DNA from: an uncultured Lachnospiraceae bacterium
GTDB taxonomy: Bacteria > Bacillota > Clostridia > Lachnospirales > Lachnospiraceae
NCBI GenBank assembly: GCA_910578335.1
Contig: CAJTPU010000005.1
Location: 62,001-126,000, forward strand
Reading direction: 5' to 3'
DNA length: 64,000 nucleotides
Shown here: piece by piece, positions 49,444 to 58,506 of the stretch
Layout: the number at the start of each line of letters is the position of its first letter
Position numbering within the stretch: the first letter of the stretch is position 1
Notes under the pieces: model-generated
The model's input: the letters and a program-made list of their open reading frames with translations, nothing else
What the model was told of the DNA's origin: nothing
Databases searched by the model: none
Position numbers and translations under genes: made by a program

Positions 49444-50842
49444 TTTTTTCTGTTCCTTTCTGCCAGTCTTCTTTTAAATATGCTTTATGTAAACGGATGA
49501 CTTCCCGCATTGCCTCCGGTCCCGGCGCACCAAGCGTAAGCCGCTTTTCTACGCAGGTCTTCAGGCTGACGGCATCGTAAATATCTGGCTCAAACTTGTC
49601 GCTGACAGCCTTCAGTTCTTCCATGCTGAGCGCGTCGATTCCAACGCCTTTATCAATACAGTAAAGCACCAGCCTGCCGATAATGCCATGTGCATCCCTG
49701 AAGGGAACGCCCTTGTTTACCAGATAGTCGGCTGCATCCGTAGCATTCGTAAAGCCGTTTACCGCGCTTTTTTCCATCGCTTCTTTGTTAAACTTCATCG
49801 TAGAAAGCATCTGTGTAAAAAGCGAAGTACAGACTTCCGCCGTATGCATCGCATCAAAGCTAAGCTCCTTATCCTCCTGCATATCCTTGTTATAAGCAAG
49901 CGGAAGCCCCTTCATGGTAGTAAGCAGCGACATAAGCGCGCCGTACACCCTTCCGGTTTTGCCTCTGATAAGCTCTGCAATATCAGGATTTTTCTTTTGC
50001 GGCATAATACTGCTTCCTGTAGAATAAGCATCGTCTATCTCTACAAAATGATATTCATTGGAATTCCATATGATAATTTCTTCACAAAGTCGGGAAAAAT
50101 GCATCATCAGAATAGAAAGAGCCGCCAAATACTCTATCAAATAATCCCTGTCGGATACACAATCCATGCTGTTTAAACCGGGACCTTCAAAGCCAAGCAG
50201 GGAAGCCGTGTAATTTCTGTCCAGCGGATACGTAGTCCCTGCAAGCGCGCCTGCACCCAGCGGACAGTAATTCATGCGAAAATAGATATCCTTCAGCCGC
50301 TGTCTGTCCCTCTTAAACATTTCAAAATATGCGCCAAGATGATGCGCTAACGTGACCGGCTGCGCTTTCTGCAAGTGCGTAAAGCCCGGCATATAGGTCT
50401 CCACATTTTCTTCCATTATAAGAAGAAGCGCCGCGAGAAGCTCTTTTAACAGACCATCCATCTCAAGCACATGCTTCCTTGTATACAGACGCATGTCAAG
50501 CGCCACCTGGTCATTACGGCTCCGCCCCGTATGCAGCTTTTTGCCGGCTTCGCCAATCCGCTCCGTCAGTACTGCCTCCACGAAGCTGTGAATATCCTCC
50601 TGCCGCTCGTCAATCGCAAGCCTGCCGCTCTCCACATCTTCCCTAATGCCCGCAAGCCCTTTTACAATGGCATCCTTTTCCTCTACAGTCAGAATCCCCT
50701 GTTTGCCGAGCATCACTGCATGGGCGATGCTTCCTTCAATATCCTGTCCAAACAAATTTTTATCAAAACGGATGGACGCATTAAAGGCAAAAACCTTATC
50801 ATCCGTCTCTTTTGTAAAGCGTCCGCCCCATAGCTGCGCCAT
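49436..50842 (-). CDS. argH: Argininosuccinate lyase
   Basis: 468 residues. The fumarase/lyase signature SSIMPQKKNPDIAELIRGK is complete. N-terminal AQLWGGRFTKETDDKVFAFN and HTGRSRNDQVALDMRLYTRK are further landmarks. It splits argininosuccinate to arginine and fumarate. It is the first gene of the operon with asd and has its own promoter. Confidence 0.95.
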   Translation of the reverse strand: MAQLWGGRFTKETDDKVFAFNASIRFDKNLFGQDIEGSIAHAVMLGKQGILTVEEKDAIVKGLAGIREDVESGRLAIDERQEDIHSFVEAVLTERIGEAGKKLHTGRSRNDQVALDMRLYTRKHVLEMDGLLKELLAALLLIMEENVETYMPGFTHLQKAQPVTLAHHLGAYFEMFKRDRQRLKDIYFRMNYCPLGAGALAGTTYPLDRNYTASLLGFEGPGLNSMDCVSDRDYLIEYLAALSILMMHFSRLCEEIIIWNSNEYHFVEIDDAYSTGSSIMPQKKNPDIAELIRGKTGRVYGALMSLLTTMKGLPLAYNKDMQEDKELSFDAMHTAEVCTSLFTQMLSTMKFNKEAMEKSAVNGFTNATDAADYLVNKGVPFRDAHGIIGRLVLYCIDKGVGIDALSMEELKAVSDKFEPDIYDAVSLKTCVEKRLTLGAPGPEAMREVIRLHKAYLKEDWQKGTEKNE

Positions 50843-50877
50843 AGTACTCCTCCATTATAAAGTAAAATCTAACCATG

Positions 50878-50906
50878 ATAGTAGCATAAATTTTGCTTTA
50901 ATGCAA
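50878..50906 (-). promoter_or_regulatory. Promoter of argH-asd
   Basis: TTGCAT (50901-50906), 17-base spacer and TACTAT (50878-50883) on the minus strand, about 36 bases before the ATG. No clear ARG box was found. Confidence 0.6.
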
Positions 50907-50982
50907 TACAGTGCAACAAATCTTTACACCAATCTTCTTCTTTTTCATAGAATAACAGTAAAAGGAAAAAAGGAAATGTATT

Positions 50983-51756
50983 ATGCCGGAACCTCTGCTG
51001 CAATTAAAAGATATCTGTTATTCCTACCACAGCCTTCAGATGGAAACTCCGGCACTTTCCCACGTATCCTTTCATATCGATACGGGAGAGTTTGTTGCCA
51101 TCGTAGGACCAAGCGGCTGCGGAAAATCAACCCTGCTTTCCATTATTGCAGGCTTGCTTTTACCCGAAGAGGGAACCATTGTTTTTCATAATCCCGACGG
51201 CTCCCTCCACTATCCGAAAATTGGCTACATGCTGCAAAGAGACCATCTTCTCGAATGGCGTACCGTATATCAGAACGCCATCCTCGGGCTGGAAATAAAC
51301 AAGATGCTGACACAGAAAAATACTGACCGGGTGCTGCAGTTAATGAAAGACTACGACTTGTATAAATTCAAGGATAAAAAACCCAGCGAATTATCCGGCG
51401 GTATGAAGCAGCGCGCAGCACTAATACGGACGCTTGCCTTAGACCCCGGTCTTCTGCTTTTAGACGAACCCTTCAGCGCGCTGGATTACCAGACCCGCCT
51501 TACGGTTTCCTCCGATATTTGCCGGATTATCCGGAAAACAGGGAAGACCGCACTATTGATTACCCATGACTTGTCGGAAGCAATCAGCCTGGCTGACAGG
51601 ATTATCATACTAAGCCGTCGTCCCGCTACGGTAAAATTTGAAGTTCCCATCGAGCTTTCCCTGCCTGACGATTCCCCGTTAGCCTCCAGAAACGCTCCGG
51701 AATTCCAATATTATTTCAATCTTCTATGGGAGGCGCTGTCCGATGAAAAAATATAA
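50983..51756 (+). CDS. ABC transporter ATP-binding protein, NitT/TauT type
   Basis: 257 residues. Walker A GPSGCGKST, Q-loop YMLQRDHLLEWRTVYQN, signature ELSGGMKQRAALIRTLAL, Walker B LLLLDEPFSALD and the H-loop LLITHDLSEA are intact. The LLEW after the Q-loop is typical of the nitrate/sulfonate/taurine/thiamine-precursor importers. It overlaps the permease gene by 14 bases. Confidence 0.9.
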   Translation: MPEPLLQLKDICYSYHSLQMETPALSHVSFHIDTGEFVAIVGPSGCGKSTLLSIIAGLLLPEEGTIVFHNPDGSLHYPKIGYMLQRDHLLEWRTVYQNAILGLEINKMLTQKNTDRVLQLMKDYDLYKFKDKKPSELSGGMKQRAALIRTLALDPGLLLLDEPFSALDYQTRLTVSSDICRIIRKTGKTALLITHDLSEAISLADRIIILSRRPATVKFEVPIELSLPDDSPLASRNAPEFQYYFNLLWEALSDEKI

Positions 51757-52561
51757 CAATGCCCCCGCAAAGGAACTGACGCGGCAGGAAGCCTTTGTCA
51801 GGGCGCACAAACATTACCACAACAAGATATCCCTCTGCCGCACTCTGATTTTTATCCTGTTTTTAGCCCTGTGGGAAACTGCCGCGGATTTAGGCTGGAT
51901 AGATACCTTTTTTTTCTCCAGCCCTTCCAGAGTGCTCCTCTGCTTCTTTGAACTGGTAACAGGCAAAAACCTGTTCCTGCATATTGGCATCACGCTTGCT
52001 GAAACACTGATAAGCTTCTTTTTGGTTATCCTTATCGGCATGGCGGCGGCAACTCTGCTCTGGTATTCCTCCGGCATTTCGGAAGTCATGGAACCATACC
52101 TTGTCATCTTAAACAGCCTGCCAAAGTCCGCGCTTGCGCCTCTTTTTATTGTATGGCTCGGCACCGGCACTCCCACGATTATCGTAGCCGGCGCTTCCGT
52201 TGCCATCTTTGGTTCCATTATCAGCCTCTATACCGGCTTCAGGCAGGTGGACAGCGAAAAAATCACCTTGATTTATACGCTGGGCGGCAGTAAATGGAAT
52301 GCTTTTTTTAAAGTTGTCCTGCCCGGCAGTATTCCTACCATTTTGAGCACAATGAAAGTAAATATCGGTCTTGCTCTCGTAGGCGTCATCATCGGCGAAT
52401 TTCTCGCCGCACGAAGAGGGCTCGGATACCTGATTATCTACGGCTCACAGGTTTTCCAGATGCATATGGTGATTACCTCCATTATCCTTCTCTGTATCAT
52501 TGCCATGGGACTCTATCAGATTATACAGTGGGTAGAGCATTACTATAAAAAAAGAATGTAA
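51743..52561 (+). CDS. ABC transporter permease, NitT/TauT type
   Basis: 272 residues with six predicted membrane helices. The EAA-like loop is in KITLIYTLGGSKWNAFFKVV. It is of the SsuC/TauC/ThiX kind. No substrate-binding protein gene lies on either side in this window, so the cognate binding protein must be coded elsewhere. Substrate is unknown. Confidence 0.88.
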   Translation: MKKYNNAPAKELTRQEAFVRAHKHYHNKISLCRTLIFILFLALWETAADLGWIDTFFFSSPSRVLLCFFELVTGKNLFLHIGITLAETLISFFLVILIGMAAATLLWYSSGISEVMEPYLVILNSLPKSALAPLFIVWLGTGTPTIIVAGASVAIFGSIISLYTGFRQVDSEKITLIYTLGGSKWNAFFKVVLPGSIPTILSTMKVNIGLALVGVIIGEFLAARRGLGYLIIYGSQVFQMHMVITSIILLCIIAMGLYQIIQWVEHYYKKRM

Positions 52562-52583
52562 AAACGGCGCAGTTTCCTATAAA

Positions 52584-52618
52584 GAAAAAAACCGGACTCA
52601 TAAATATATGAGCCCGGC
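52584..52618 (-). terminator. Terminator of the zinc-ribbon gene
   Basis: On the minus strand CCGGGCTCATA pairs with TATGAGTCCGG and is followed by TTTTTTT. It lies 15 bases after the stop at 52633. Confidence 0.85.
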
Positions 52619-52632
52619 TACATAATCACAAA

Positions 52633-55047
52633 TTAGTTTGCCCATCCCTGCCATTCTACCCAGCCGTCGTCATAGGTAAAATGTTCAAGAGACAATCCTC
52701 TTATTTCTCCCCACTGGTCCAGGTTGACCGCAAATACCACTACCTCTTCATAGTCATCCAGATTGGCATCGCAGAACCACGTATCCTGCACTTCATAATC
52801 CCGCAGGGCTCTCCACTCACCGTTTTCCTTGCAGAAGCCAACATCCAGCCATGCATTGTTATAAGTGCCATCATACATATCGGAAGGGTCCTGTCCCGTA
52901 TATTCGGCAAAGCTGGTATATTCGTTGTTTTCACCGCGGTACAGTTCCCACGCTGCATAACCCGGCTCTACAAAATACAGGTTCTTGTAATCCTCCAGCA
53001 TCATACCAAGCGCCAGACCTCTGTTGGTAGCGTAAATATTCTCCGTCGTCTCACGTTCCTTATCCGCATAAGAAATAATCTGGCTGCCGTCCGCATATAC
53101 GATAAAGGAATGATTCAGGGAAACCTCTATACTGTCGCTGTCACAATAAAACATCAGGTCCGCATCCGTAAATTCCTCTCTATTGCCGTCATACTCCGGA
53201 ACGGTATAGTCTCCGCTTCCATCGCCATTATCACCATTTCCGCTTTCCGTTCCATCGTTCCATGACTGCCATTCTACCCAGACTTCATTATAGGAAAAAT
53301 ACTCGCAGGAAATACCGACAACCTCTCCCCATGTATTAAAATTAACGGCAAACACAATCACTTCTTCATAGTCGGACAAAGGTGCATCGCAGAACCAGGT
53401 ATCTCTGATTTCAACGTCTGTCAAGGCTCTCCACTCACCATTTTCCTTGCTAAAACCGATATCCAGCCATACATTGTTGTAATTTTCGTACATGGTTGCA
53501 GGGGACTGTCCTTCATACACTGCAAAGGTAGTATACTCATTGTTGTCACCACTGTACAATTCCCATGCGGAATAGCCGGGCTCCACTGTGTAGAGAGACA
53601 AATAATCCTCCAGAGAATCTCCAAGCTTTAATCCCCTGCTTGTCTCCAGCGCCCCATATTCTTCATAAGAACCGTCCACATAGGCGCTGCAGTAGCTGAC
53701 ACCTGACGAACGCACGATAAGCGCATGGTCACGTGTAACCGTAACCTCTTCGGAGTCATTATGGAACACCAAATCCGCATCCGAAAATCCTTCGTTATCC
53801 GCCGCGTTTAGCGCCTCCAATGCTTCCTCATATTCGCTGATTGCTTTTTTGATAGTCTTGCTCTTTGCATGGTCGTCAGCACCCTGCAGAATGGAAATGG
53901 CTTCTTCATAATTTCCATCCCTTGCATAGCGCTCAGCCCATTCAATATAGACTTTCGTCAGTCCGTCGATGGCTTCACTGTTCTCCGGATTTTTTTCCAA
54001 TATTTCCAGATATGCATCGATTGCTTCCTCATAAGAACCGTCCGCCCTGAAATTGGCAGCTGTCTCAAGCTGATTCTGCAGCTTCTTTTCCTGTGAGCCT
54101 TTGTTGATAAACAGAAACGCAAGGGCTCCAATACCAATTACAAGCAGCGCAACGATAATGCCCACAACCACCTTCACGGCACCATTGCCTTTTTTCTGTG
54201 CCGGCTGTGCCGGAGGCACTGCAGCATAAGGCACAGGCGGTATCTGTCCACCCTGCATAGGCATCTGTCCCATCGGCGGCATCTGTCCGCCCTGCATAGG
54301 CGCCCGCCCCATGGGCGGTATCTGTCCGCCCTGCATAGAAGCCTGTCCCATCATAGGCGGTATCTGCCCGCCCTGCATAGGCGCTTGTCCCGCAGGCGGC
54401 ATCTGTCCGCCCTGCATAGGCATCTGTCCCATAGGCGGCATCTGTCCGCCCTGCATGGGTGCCTGTCCCATGGGCGGTATCTGCCCGCCCTGCACAGGCG
54501 CTTGTCCCGCAGGCGGTATCTGTCCGCCCTGCATGGGTGCCTGTCCCGCAGGCGGCATCTGTCCGCCCTGCGCAGGTGCCTGTCCCATAGGCGGCATCTG
54601 TCCCGTCTGCACGGGGGGTACGTTCTCCGCCGTCTGCTTAGGCTGTCCTCCCATCCACGACTGCTCCACAATCACAGGCTGATTTGCCATCCAAGGCTGC
54701 TCTGGTGCAGGCGGCTCCGCAGAAATCGGCTGCTCTGCAGTCACAGGCTGTTCTGTAACAATAGGCTGCTCTGTAGCCATGGGCTGCTCTGCGGCAATAG
54801 GCTGCTCTGGTGCAATGGGCTGCTCTGCGGCAACAGGCTGCTCCGCTGGTGCAGGCTGTTCTGCAGTCACAGGCTGCTCTGCGGTGACAGGCTGTTCTGC
54901 CATCCCGGACACAGCGCCTTGTTCGGCAGACGTGGATTCTACAGGCGTTTCCTGATTGACCGGCTCAGGCTGTTCCATCATTGCACCGCAATGAATGCAG
55001 AATTTCACTCCCTCCGCGTTTTCTCTTCCACACTTTTTACAATACAT
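52633..55047 (-). CDS. Zinc-ribbon membrane protein with tandem repeats and duplicated C-terminal domain
   Basis: 804 residues. An N-terminal zinc ribbon (MYCKKCGRENAEGVKFCIHC) is followed by about eleven six-residue repeats (AEQPVT type), then about nine 13-residue repeats (GQAPMQGGQMPPM type). A membrane helix (VVVGIIVALLVIGIGALAFL) is at about residues 292-312. A TPR-like pair comes next, then two copies of a ~160-residue domain (each from F-[ST]-DADL to VEWQ). The C-terminal half probably lies outside the cell. Unknown function. Confidence 0.8.
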   Translation of the reverse strand: MYCKKCGRENAEGVKFCIHCGAMMEQPEPVNQETPVESTSAEQGAVSGMAEQPVTAEQPVTAEQPAPAEQPVAAEQPIAPEQPIAAEQPMATEQPIVTEQPVTAEQPISAEPPAPEQPWMANQPVIVEQSWMGGQPKQTAENVPPVQTGQMPPMGQAPAQGGQMPPAGQAPMQGGQIPPAGQAPVQGGQIPPMGQAPMQGGQMPPMGQMPMQGGQMPPAGQAPMQGGQIPPMMGQASMQGGQIPPMGRAPMQGGQMPPMGQMPMQGGQIPPVPYAAVPPAQPAQKKGNGAVKVVVGIIVALLVIGIGALAFLFINKGSQEKKLQNQLETAANFRADGSYEEAIDAYLEILEKNPENSEAIDGLTKVYIEWAERYARDGNYEEAISILQGADDHAKSKTIKKAISEYEEALEALNAADNEGFSDADLVFHNDSEEVTVTRDHALIVRSSGVSYCSAYVDGSYEEYGALETSRGLKLGDSLEDYLSLYTVEPGYSAWELYSGDNNEYTTFAVYEGQSPATMYENYNNVWLDIGFSKENGEWRALTDVEIRDTWFCDAPLSDYEEVIVFAVNFNTWGEVVGISCEYFSYNEVWVEWQSWNDGTESGNGDNGDGSGDYTVPEYDGNREEFTDADLMFYCDSDSIEVSLNHSFIVYADGSQIISYADKERETTENIYATNRGLALGMMLEDYKNLYFVEPGYAAWELYRGENNEYTSFAEYTGQDPSDMYDGTYNNAWLDVGFCKENGEWRALRDYEVQDTWFCDANLDDYEEVVVFAVNLDQWGEIRGLSLEHFTYDDGWVEWQGWAN
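54240..54610 (-). repeat. Coding 39-bp tandem repeats
   Basis: About nine units of 39 bases encode GQAPMQGGQMPPM-like 13-residue repeats. One unit has an extra codon (MMGQASM). The near identity of the units makes copy number changes by slippage or recombination likely. Confidence 0.75.
54719..54900 (-). repeat. Coding 18-bp tandem repeats
   Basis: About eleven 18-base units encode AEQPVT/AEQPIA-like six-residue repeats in the Pro/Glu/Gln-rich linker just after the zinc ribbon. Confidence 0.75.
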
Positions 55048-55112
55048 TCTTTTCCCTCCTATCCAAATTTTCTTATTCGGCTTAAATATACCATGTACAG
55101 CCAGCGTATATT

Positions 55113-55148
55113 AAAAAAACCCGAAACACCGCGCTTACGGTTTTCGGG
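55113..55148 (-). terminator. Terminator after tRNA-Thr
   Basis: On the minus strand CCCGAAAACCG pairs with CGGTGTTTCGGG and is followed by seven T. It ends transcription 12 bases after the tRNA. Confidence 0.85.
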
Positions 55149-55160
55149 GAAATAAGAAAG

Positions 55161-55233
55161 AGCTGAAAAAGGGACTTGAACCCTCGACCCCTTCATTACG
55201 AGTGAAGTGCTCTACCAACTGAGCTATTTCAGC
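55161..55233 (-). tRNA. tRNA-Thr (anticodon CGU)
   Basis: 73 bases folding as a normal cloverleaf: acceptor stem GCTGAAA/TTTCAGC, D arm GCTCAGTTGGTAGAGC, anticodon stem CTTCA/TGAAG with loop CTCGTAA (anticodon CGT in DNA), and T arm GAGGGTTCAAGTCCCTT. CCA is not encoded. It reads ACG codons. A consensus promoter and a terminator make it a single-gene unit. Confidence 0.95.
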
Positions 55234-55263
55234 ACGTGACTAACATCAGCCACAACATTTATT

Positions 55264-55292
55264 ATTATAATCGGTAACCCCCGAAAATGCAA
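55264..55292 (-). promoter_or_regulatory. Promoter of tRNA-Thr
   Basis: TTGCAT (55287-55292), 17-base spacer and TATAAT (55264-55269) on the minus strand, about 31 bases before the tRNA 5' end. Confidence 0.8.
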
Positions 55293-55310
55293 CTATATTT
55301 TTTAAAATAT

Positions 55311-56123
55311 TCAAGAAAGCTTCTGATGAACATCCAACTGCGGAAAAGGAATCACAATTCCCGCCGCATCGAGCGCATATTTCGTCTCCTCAGTCAGTCT
55401 CCATTTGGTCTCCCAGTAATCCTCTTTGTTCACCCAACAGCGGATACCCAGCCTGATACAGGATTCGGCAAGCTCGTCCACAAACACTCGCAGCTCTTTA
55501 TCCTTCAACGCAGCCTCGTCCGCCTTCAGCATGGCAACAAGCACCTCTCTCGCCTGCTTTATGGAGGAATCATAGGCAATTCCCACATAAATATCCAGCC
55601 TCCTGACTGCAGCCTCCGTTACATTCGTCATACTGGTATTTGCCAGCGTGCCGTTTGGCAGTACGATAATGCGGTTGTCCGGCGTGGCAAGCTTTGTATA
55701 AAAAAGCTGTATTTCTACGACCGTCCCTTCATTTCCATTGCTGTCTTCTTTAATGTAATCTCCCACCTTGAAAGGCTTTAGCAAAAGAATCAGCACGCCT
55801 CCCGCAAAATTGGAGAGACTTCCCTGAATGGCAAGCCCCACCGCCACACCGGCTGAGCCCAGCAATGCCACAATACTGGCTGCATCCACGCCAAAACCCG
55901 ATGCTATCGTAAAAATCAAAACCACATACAGAACTGCCTTTAGCAGGGAATCCAGAAACTGAATCACGCCCACATCCGCTTTTGCACGCTGTAGCGACTT
56001 TTTGAAAAAGCGGCGGAAAAGCTTGATAACCTGTATGCCGATGAAAAACACCACTGCCGACAAAAGAATCCTGATTCCCAGATTCAATGCCTTTTCCGGC
56101 AGCCCTTGCAGAAATTCTTCCAT
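55311..56123 (-). CDS. MscS-family mechanosensitive channel
   Basis: 270 residues, three membrane helices, the last being the pore helix AGVAVGLAIQGSLSNFAGGV with alternating Gly and Ala. The beta domain follows (KPFKVGDYIKEDSNGNEGTV and VVEIQLFYTKLATPDNRII). It is of the small MscS type that releases solutes on hypo-osmotic shock. Confidence 0.9.
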   Translation of the reverse strand: MEEFLQGLPEKALNLGIRILLSAVVFFIGIQVIKLFRRFFKKSLQRAKADVGVIQFLDSLLKAVLYVVLIFTIASGFGVDAASIVALLGSAGVAVGLAIQGSLSNFAGGVLILLLKPFKVGDYIKEDSNGNEGTVVEIQLFYTKLATPDNRIIVLPNGTLANTSMTNVTEAAVRRLDIYVGIAYDSSIKQAREVLVAMLKADEAALKDKELRVFVDELAESCIRLGIRCWVNKEDYWETKWRLTEETKYALDAAGIVIPFPQLDVHQKLS

Positions 56124-56150
56124 AATGACTCCTCTGCCGCTTATCTCAGC

Positions 56151-58436
56151 TTATGCCTTCGCTGTTTTCTTCTTTTTTGCGCCCTGTTTTGCCGAAGCCC
56201 CCTCTTTCCCGTCCGGTTTCTTCTTTGTCTCGTTGGCGGTCTCCGGTATATAAGATAATATGCTCACTGACAAAGGCGCCAGATTGATGTTGATGGAATA
56301 AGGTTTGTCGTCCCATTCCTTTGCAGCAGCTTTTTTGACACGGCTGTTTACCACGCCTGTTCCGCCAAATTTTACGGCATCTGTATTCAGGATTTCTTTG
56401 TAGCTGCCGGCATAAGGCACACCAACCTGCAGCTTCATTGCCGCTCCGGAAAAATTCGCGGCAACCAAAAGCGCATTCTCGCGTTTCCTGCCTTTGCGCA
56501 GGAAGGTCAGATAGCATTCATTGGCGGCGATACAGTTGAGCCACTCAAACCCTTCAGGGCGGTTATCCAACTCATACAACGCCGGCTGCGCCCTGTAAAG
56601 GTGGTTCAATTCTTTTACAAGCGCTCTGACACCTTTATGTGCCGGATATTGCAGCAGCTCCCATTCCACCTGTCTGTTTTCGTTCCACTCGTCAAATTCC
56701 GCTATGTCCTGTCCCATAAACAATAGTTTTTTGCCCGGGTGCATCATCATATACGCATAGCTTAAGCGCAGTCCCGCAAATTTTTGTTCCGTCTCACCCG
56801 GCATTTTACCAATCATGGAAGCCTTGCCATGCACCACCTCGTCATGAGAAAACACCAGCATAAAGTTTTCACTGTAGGTATAAATCATGCTAAAAGTCAA
56901 TTCACTGTGATGATGGCTTCTAAAATAAGGGTCAAAACGGATATAGCGCAGATAGTCGTTCATCCAGCCCATATTCCATTTCACATCAAAACCAAGCCCG
57001 CCTTTATCCAAATCTCCGGTAATCATGGGCCACGCCGTACTCTCCTCCGCGATGCTCAGCACGCCCGGATTCCGCTTCTTTAAAATGGAATTCACATGCT
57101 TGATAAACTCAATCGCCTCCAGATTCTCATTGCCGCCGTAAATGTTGGCTATCCACTCCCCGTCATTTTTTCCATAATCCAGATAAAGCATGGAAGCCAC
57201 TGCATCCATACGAAGCCCGTCCGCATGGAATTTTTCCACCCAGAACAAAGCATTGGCAATCAGATAGTTCTTTACCTCCGCACGCCCATAATTGTAAATC
57301 AGCGTGCCCCAGTGGGGATGCGCGCCCTGCCTCGGGTCAAAATGCTCGTACAGACAAGTACCATCAAAATTGGACAGACCGTAAGTATCTCTTGGAAAAT
57401 GTGCAGGCACCCAGTCCAAAATCACGCCAATTCCCGCTTTGTGCAGTTCATTGACAAAATACATAAAGTCCGCAGGACTGCCATACCGCGCCGTAGGCGC
57501 ATAGTACCCGATAACCTGATACCCCCATGAACCGTCAAAGGGATGCTCCATCACAGGCATAAGCTCCACATGGGTGTAGCCCATATCTTTTACATACGCA
57601 ATCACCTTTGGGGCAATTTCTCTGTAGTTGGCATATTCTCTGCCCTCGGACGGCTCCATAAAGCTGCCCAGGTAAAGCTCATAAACACTCATGGGCGCAT
57701 CGGGCTTCTGACAGCTCTTTCTCGCTTTTATCCACCCTTCGTCCTCCCATGTAAACGCCCGCAAATCCGCAACCACGGAAGCCGTTTCCGGTCTTAGCTG
57801 CGCAGCGTTGCCGTACGGGTCCGCTTTTAAGTAAGTGAGCCCGCCCTTCAGTTTTAGCTCATATTTATAGTTATCTCCTATCTTTGCATCCGGAATAAAA
57901 ATTTCAAAAATGCCGGAGGGAAGCCTTCGCATCTGATGCATTCTTCCGTCCCAGTGATTAAAATCGCCCACCGTGCTGACCCTGACTGCACCGGGCGCCC
58001 AAACCGCAAAATATACTCCCTCCTCTCCGGAAAGCGTCATGGGATGTGCGCCCAGCTTTTCATAGATAGTATAATGCACGCCATGGGCAAATGCTTCTTC
58101 GTCCTCCGGCGTAATCAACGGCTTGTGCCGGTATGCATCCTGCCGGATTTCTACATTGCCGTCAGGCATGGTAACGATGTAGCGGTATCCGCCCGTCTTT
58201 TTGCCGGACAAAAGCAAGGCAAAAAAACCGTCCTCGTCCGCCATTTCCATGTCCTTCTCCGTCATATTTTCAACAAACTGTATCTGCACCTTCTGCGCCC
58301 CCGGAAAAAATGCCTGAAACAGGGTATTGTTCCCTACCGTGTGCGGTCCTAACAGGGCGTGTGGATTTGAGGCTTCTGAATATATAATTTCTTCAATCGC
58401 CGGCCAGTTCATCAACTTGTATAATTTGTTTGTCAT
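56151..58436 (-). CDS. glgB: 1,4-alpha-glucan branching enzyme
   Basis: 761 residues. CBM48 domain at about 120-210 (GVYFAVWAPGAVRVSTVGDF). GH13 catalytic barrel with VELMPVMEHPFDGSWGYQ, the nucleophile Asp in DGLRMDAVASMLYLDY, the acid/base Glu in VLSIAEESTAWPMITGD, and LVFSHDEVVHGK. A Lys/Ala-rich tail of ~25 residues is an extra feature. It forms alpha-1,6 branches in glycogen. No other glg gene is adjacent. A GNRA-like hairpin (CGTGC CGAA GCACG) lies just upstream of its start. Confidence 0.94.
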   Translation of the reverse strand: MTNKLYKLMNWPAIEEIIYSEASNPHALLGPHTVGNNTLFQAFFPGAQKVQIQFVENMTEKDMEMADEDGFFALLLSGKKTGGYRYIVTMPDGNVEIRQDAYRHKPLITPEDEEAFAHGVHYTIYEKLGAHPMTLSGEEGVYFAVWAPGAVRVSTVGDFNHWDGRMHQMRRLPSGIFEIFIPDAKIGDNYKYELKLKGGLTYLKADPYGNAAQLRPETASVVADLRAFTWEDEGWIKARKSCQKPDAPMSVYELYLGSFMEPSEGREYANYREIAPKVIAYVKDMGYTHVELMPVMEHPFDGSWGYQVIGYYAPTARYGSPADFMYFVNELHKAGIGVILDWVPAHFPRDTYGLSNFDGTCLYEHFDPRQGAHPHWGTLIYNYGRAEVKNYLIANALFWVEKFHADGLRMDAVASMLYLDYGKNDGEWIANIYGGNENLEAIEFIKHVNSILKKRNPGVLSIAEESTAWPMITGDLDKGGLGFDVKWNMGWMNDYLRYIRFDPYFRSHHHSELTFSMIYTYSENFMLVFSHDEVVHGKASMIGKMPGETEQKFAGLRLSYAYMMMHPGKKLLFMGQDIAEFDEWNENRQVEWELLQYPAHKGVRALVKELNHLYRAQPALYELDNRPEGFEWLNCIAANECYLTFLRKGRKRENALLVAANFSGAAMKLQVGVPYAGSYKEILNTDAVKFGGTGVVNSRVKKAAAKEWDDKPYSININLAPLSVSILSYIPETANETKKKPDGKEGASAKQGAKKKKTAKA

Positions 58437-58506
58437 TTTTATACCTCTTTGCGTGCTTCGGCACGAACATCAATCTATATTTGAAAGTTTATTTTCTAAC
58501 CGCTTC

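Noticed and set aside
54240..54900. CRISPR-like array
   Set aside because: The 39-bp and 18-bp repeats are contiguous, have no unique spacers and stay in frame within one long coding sequence.
54311..55155. Plus-strand open frames opposite the repeat region
   Set aside because: They arise only from the repeat composition of the minus-strand gene and have no start signals.
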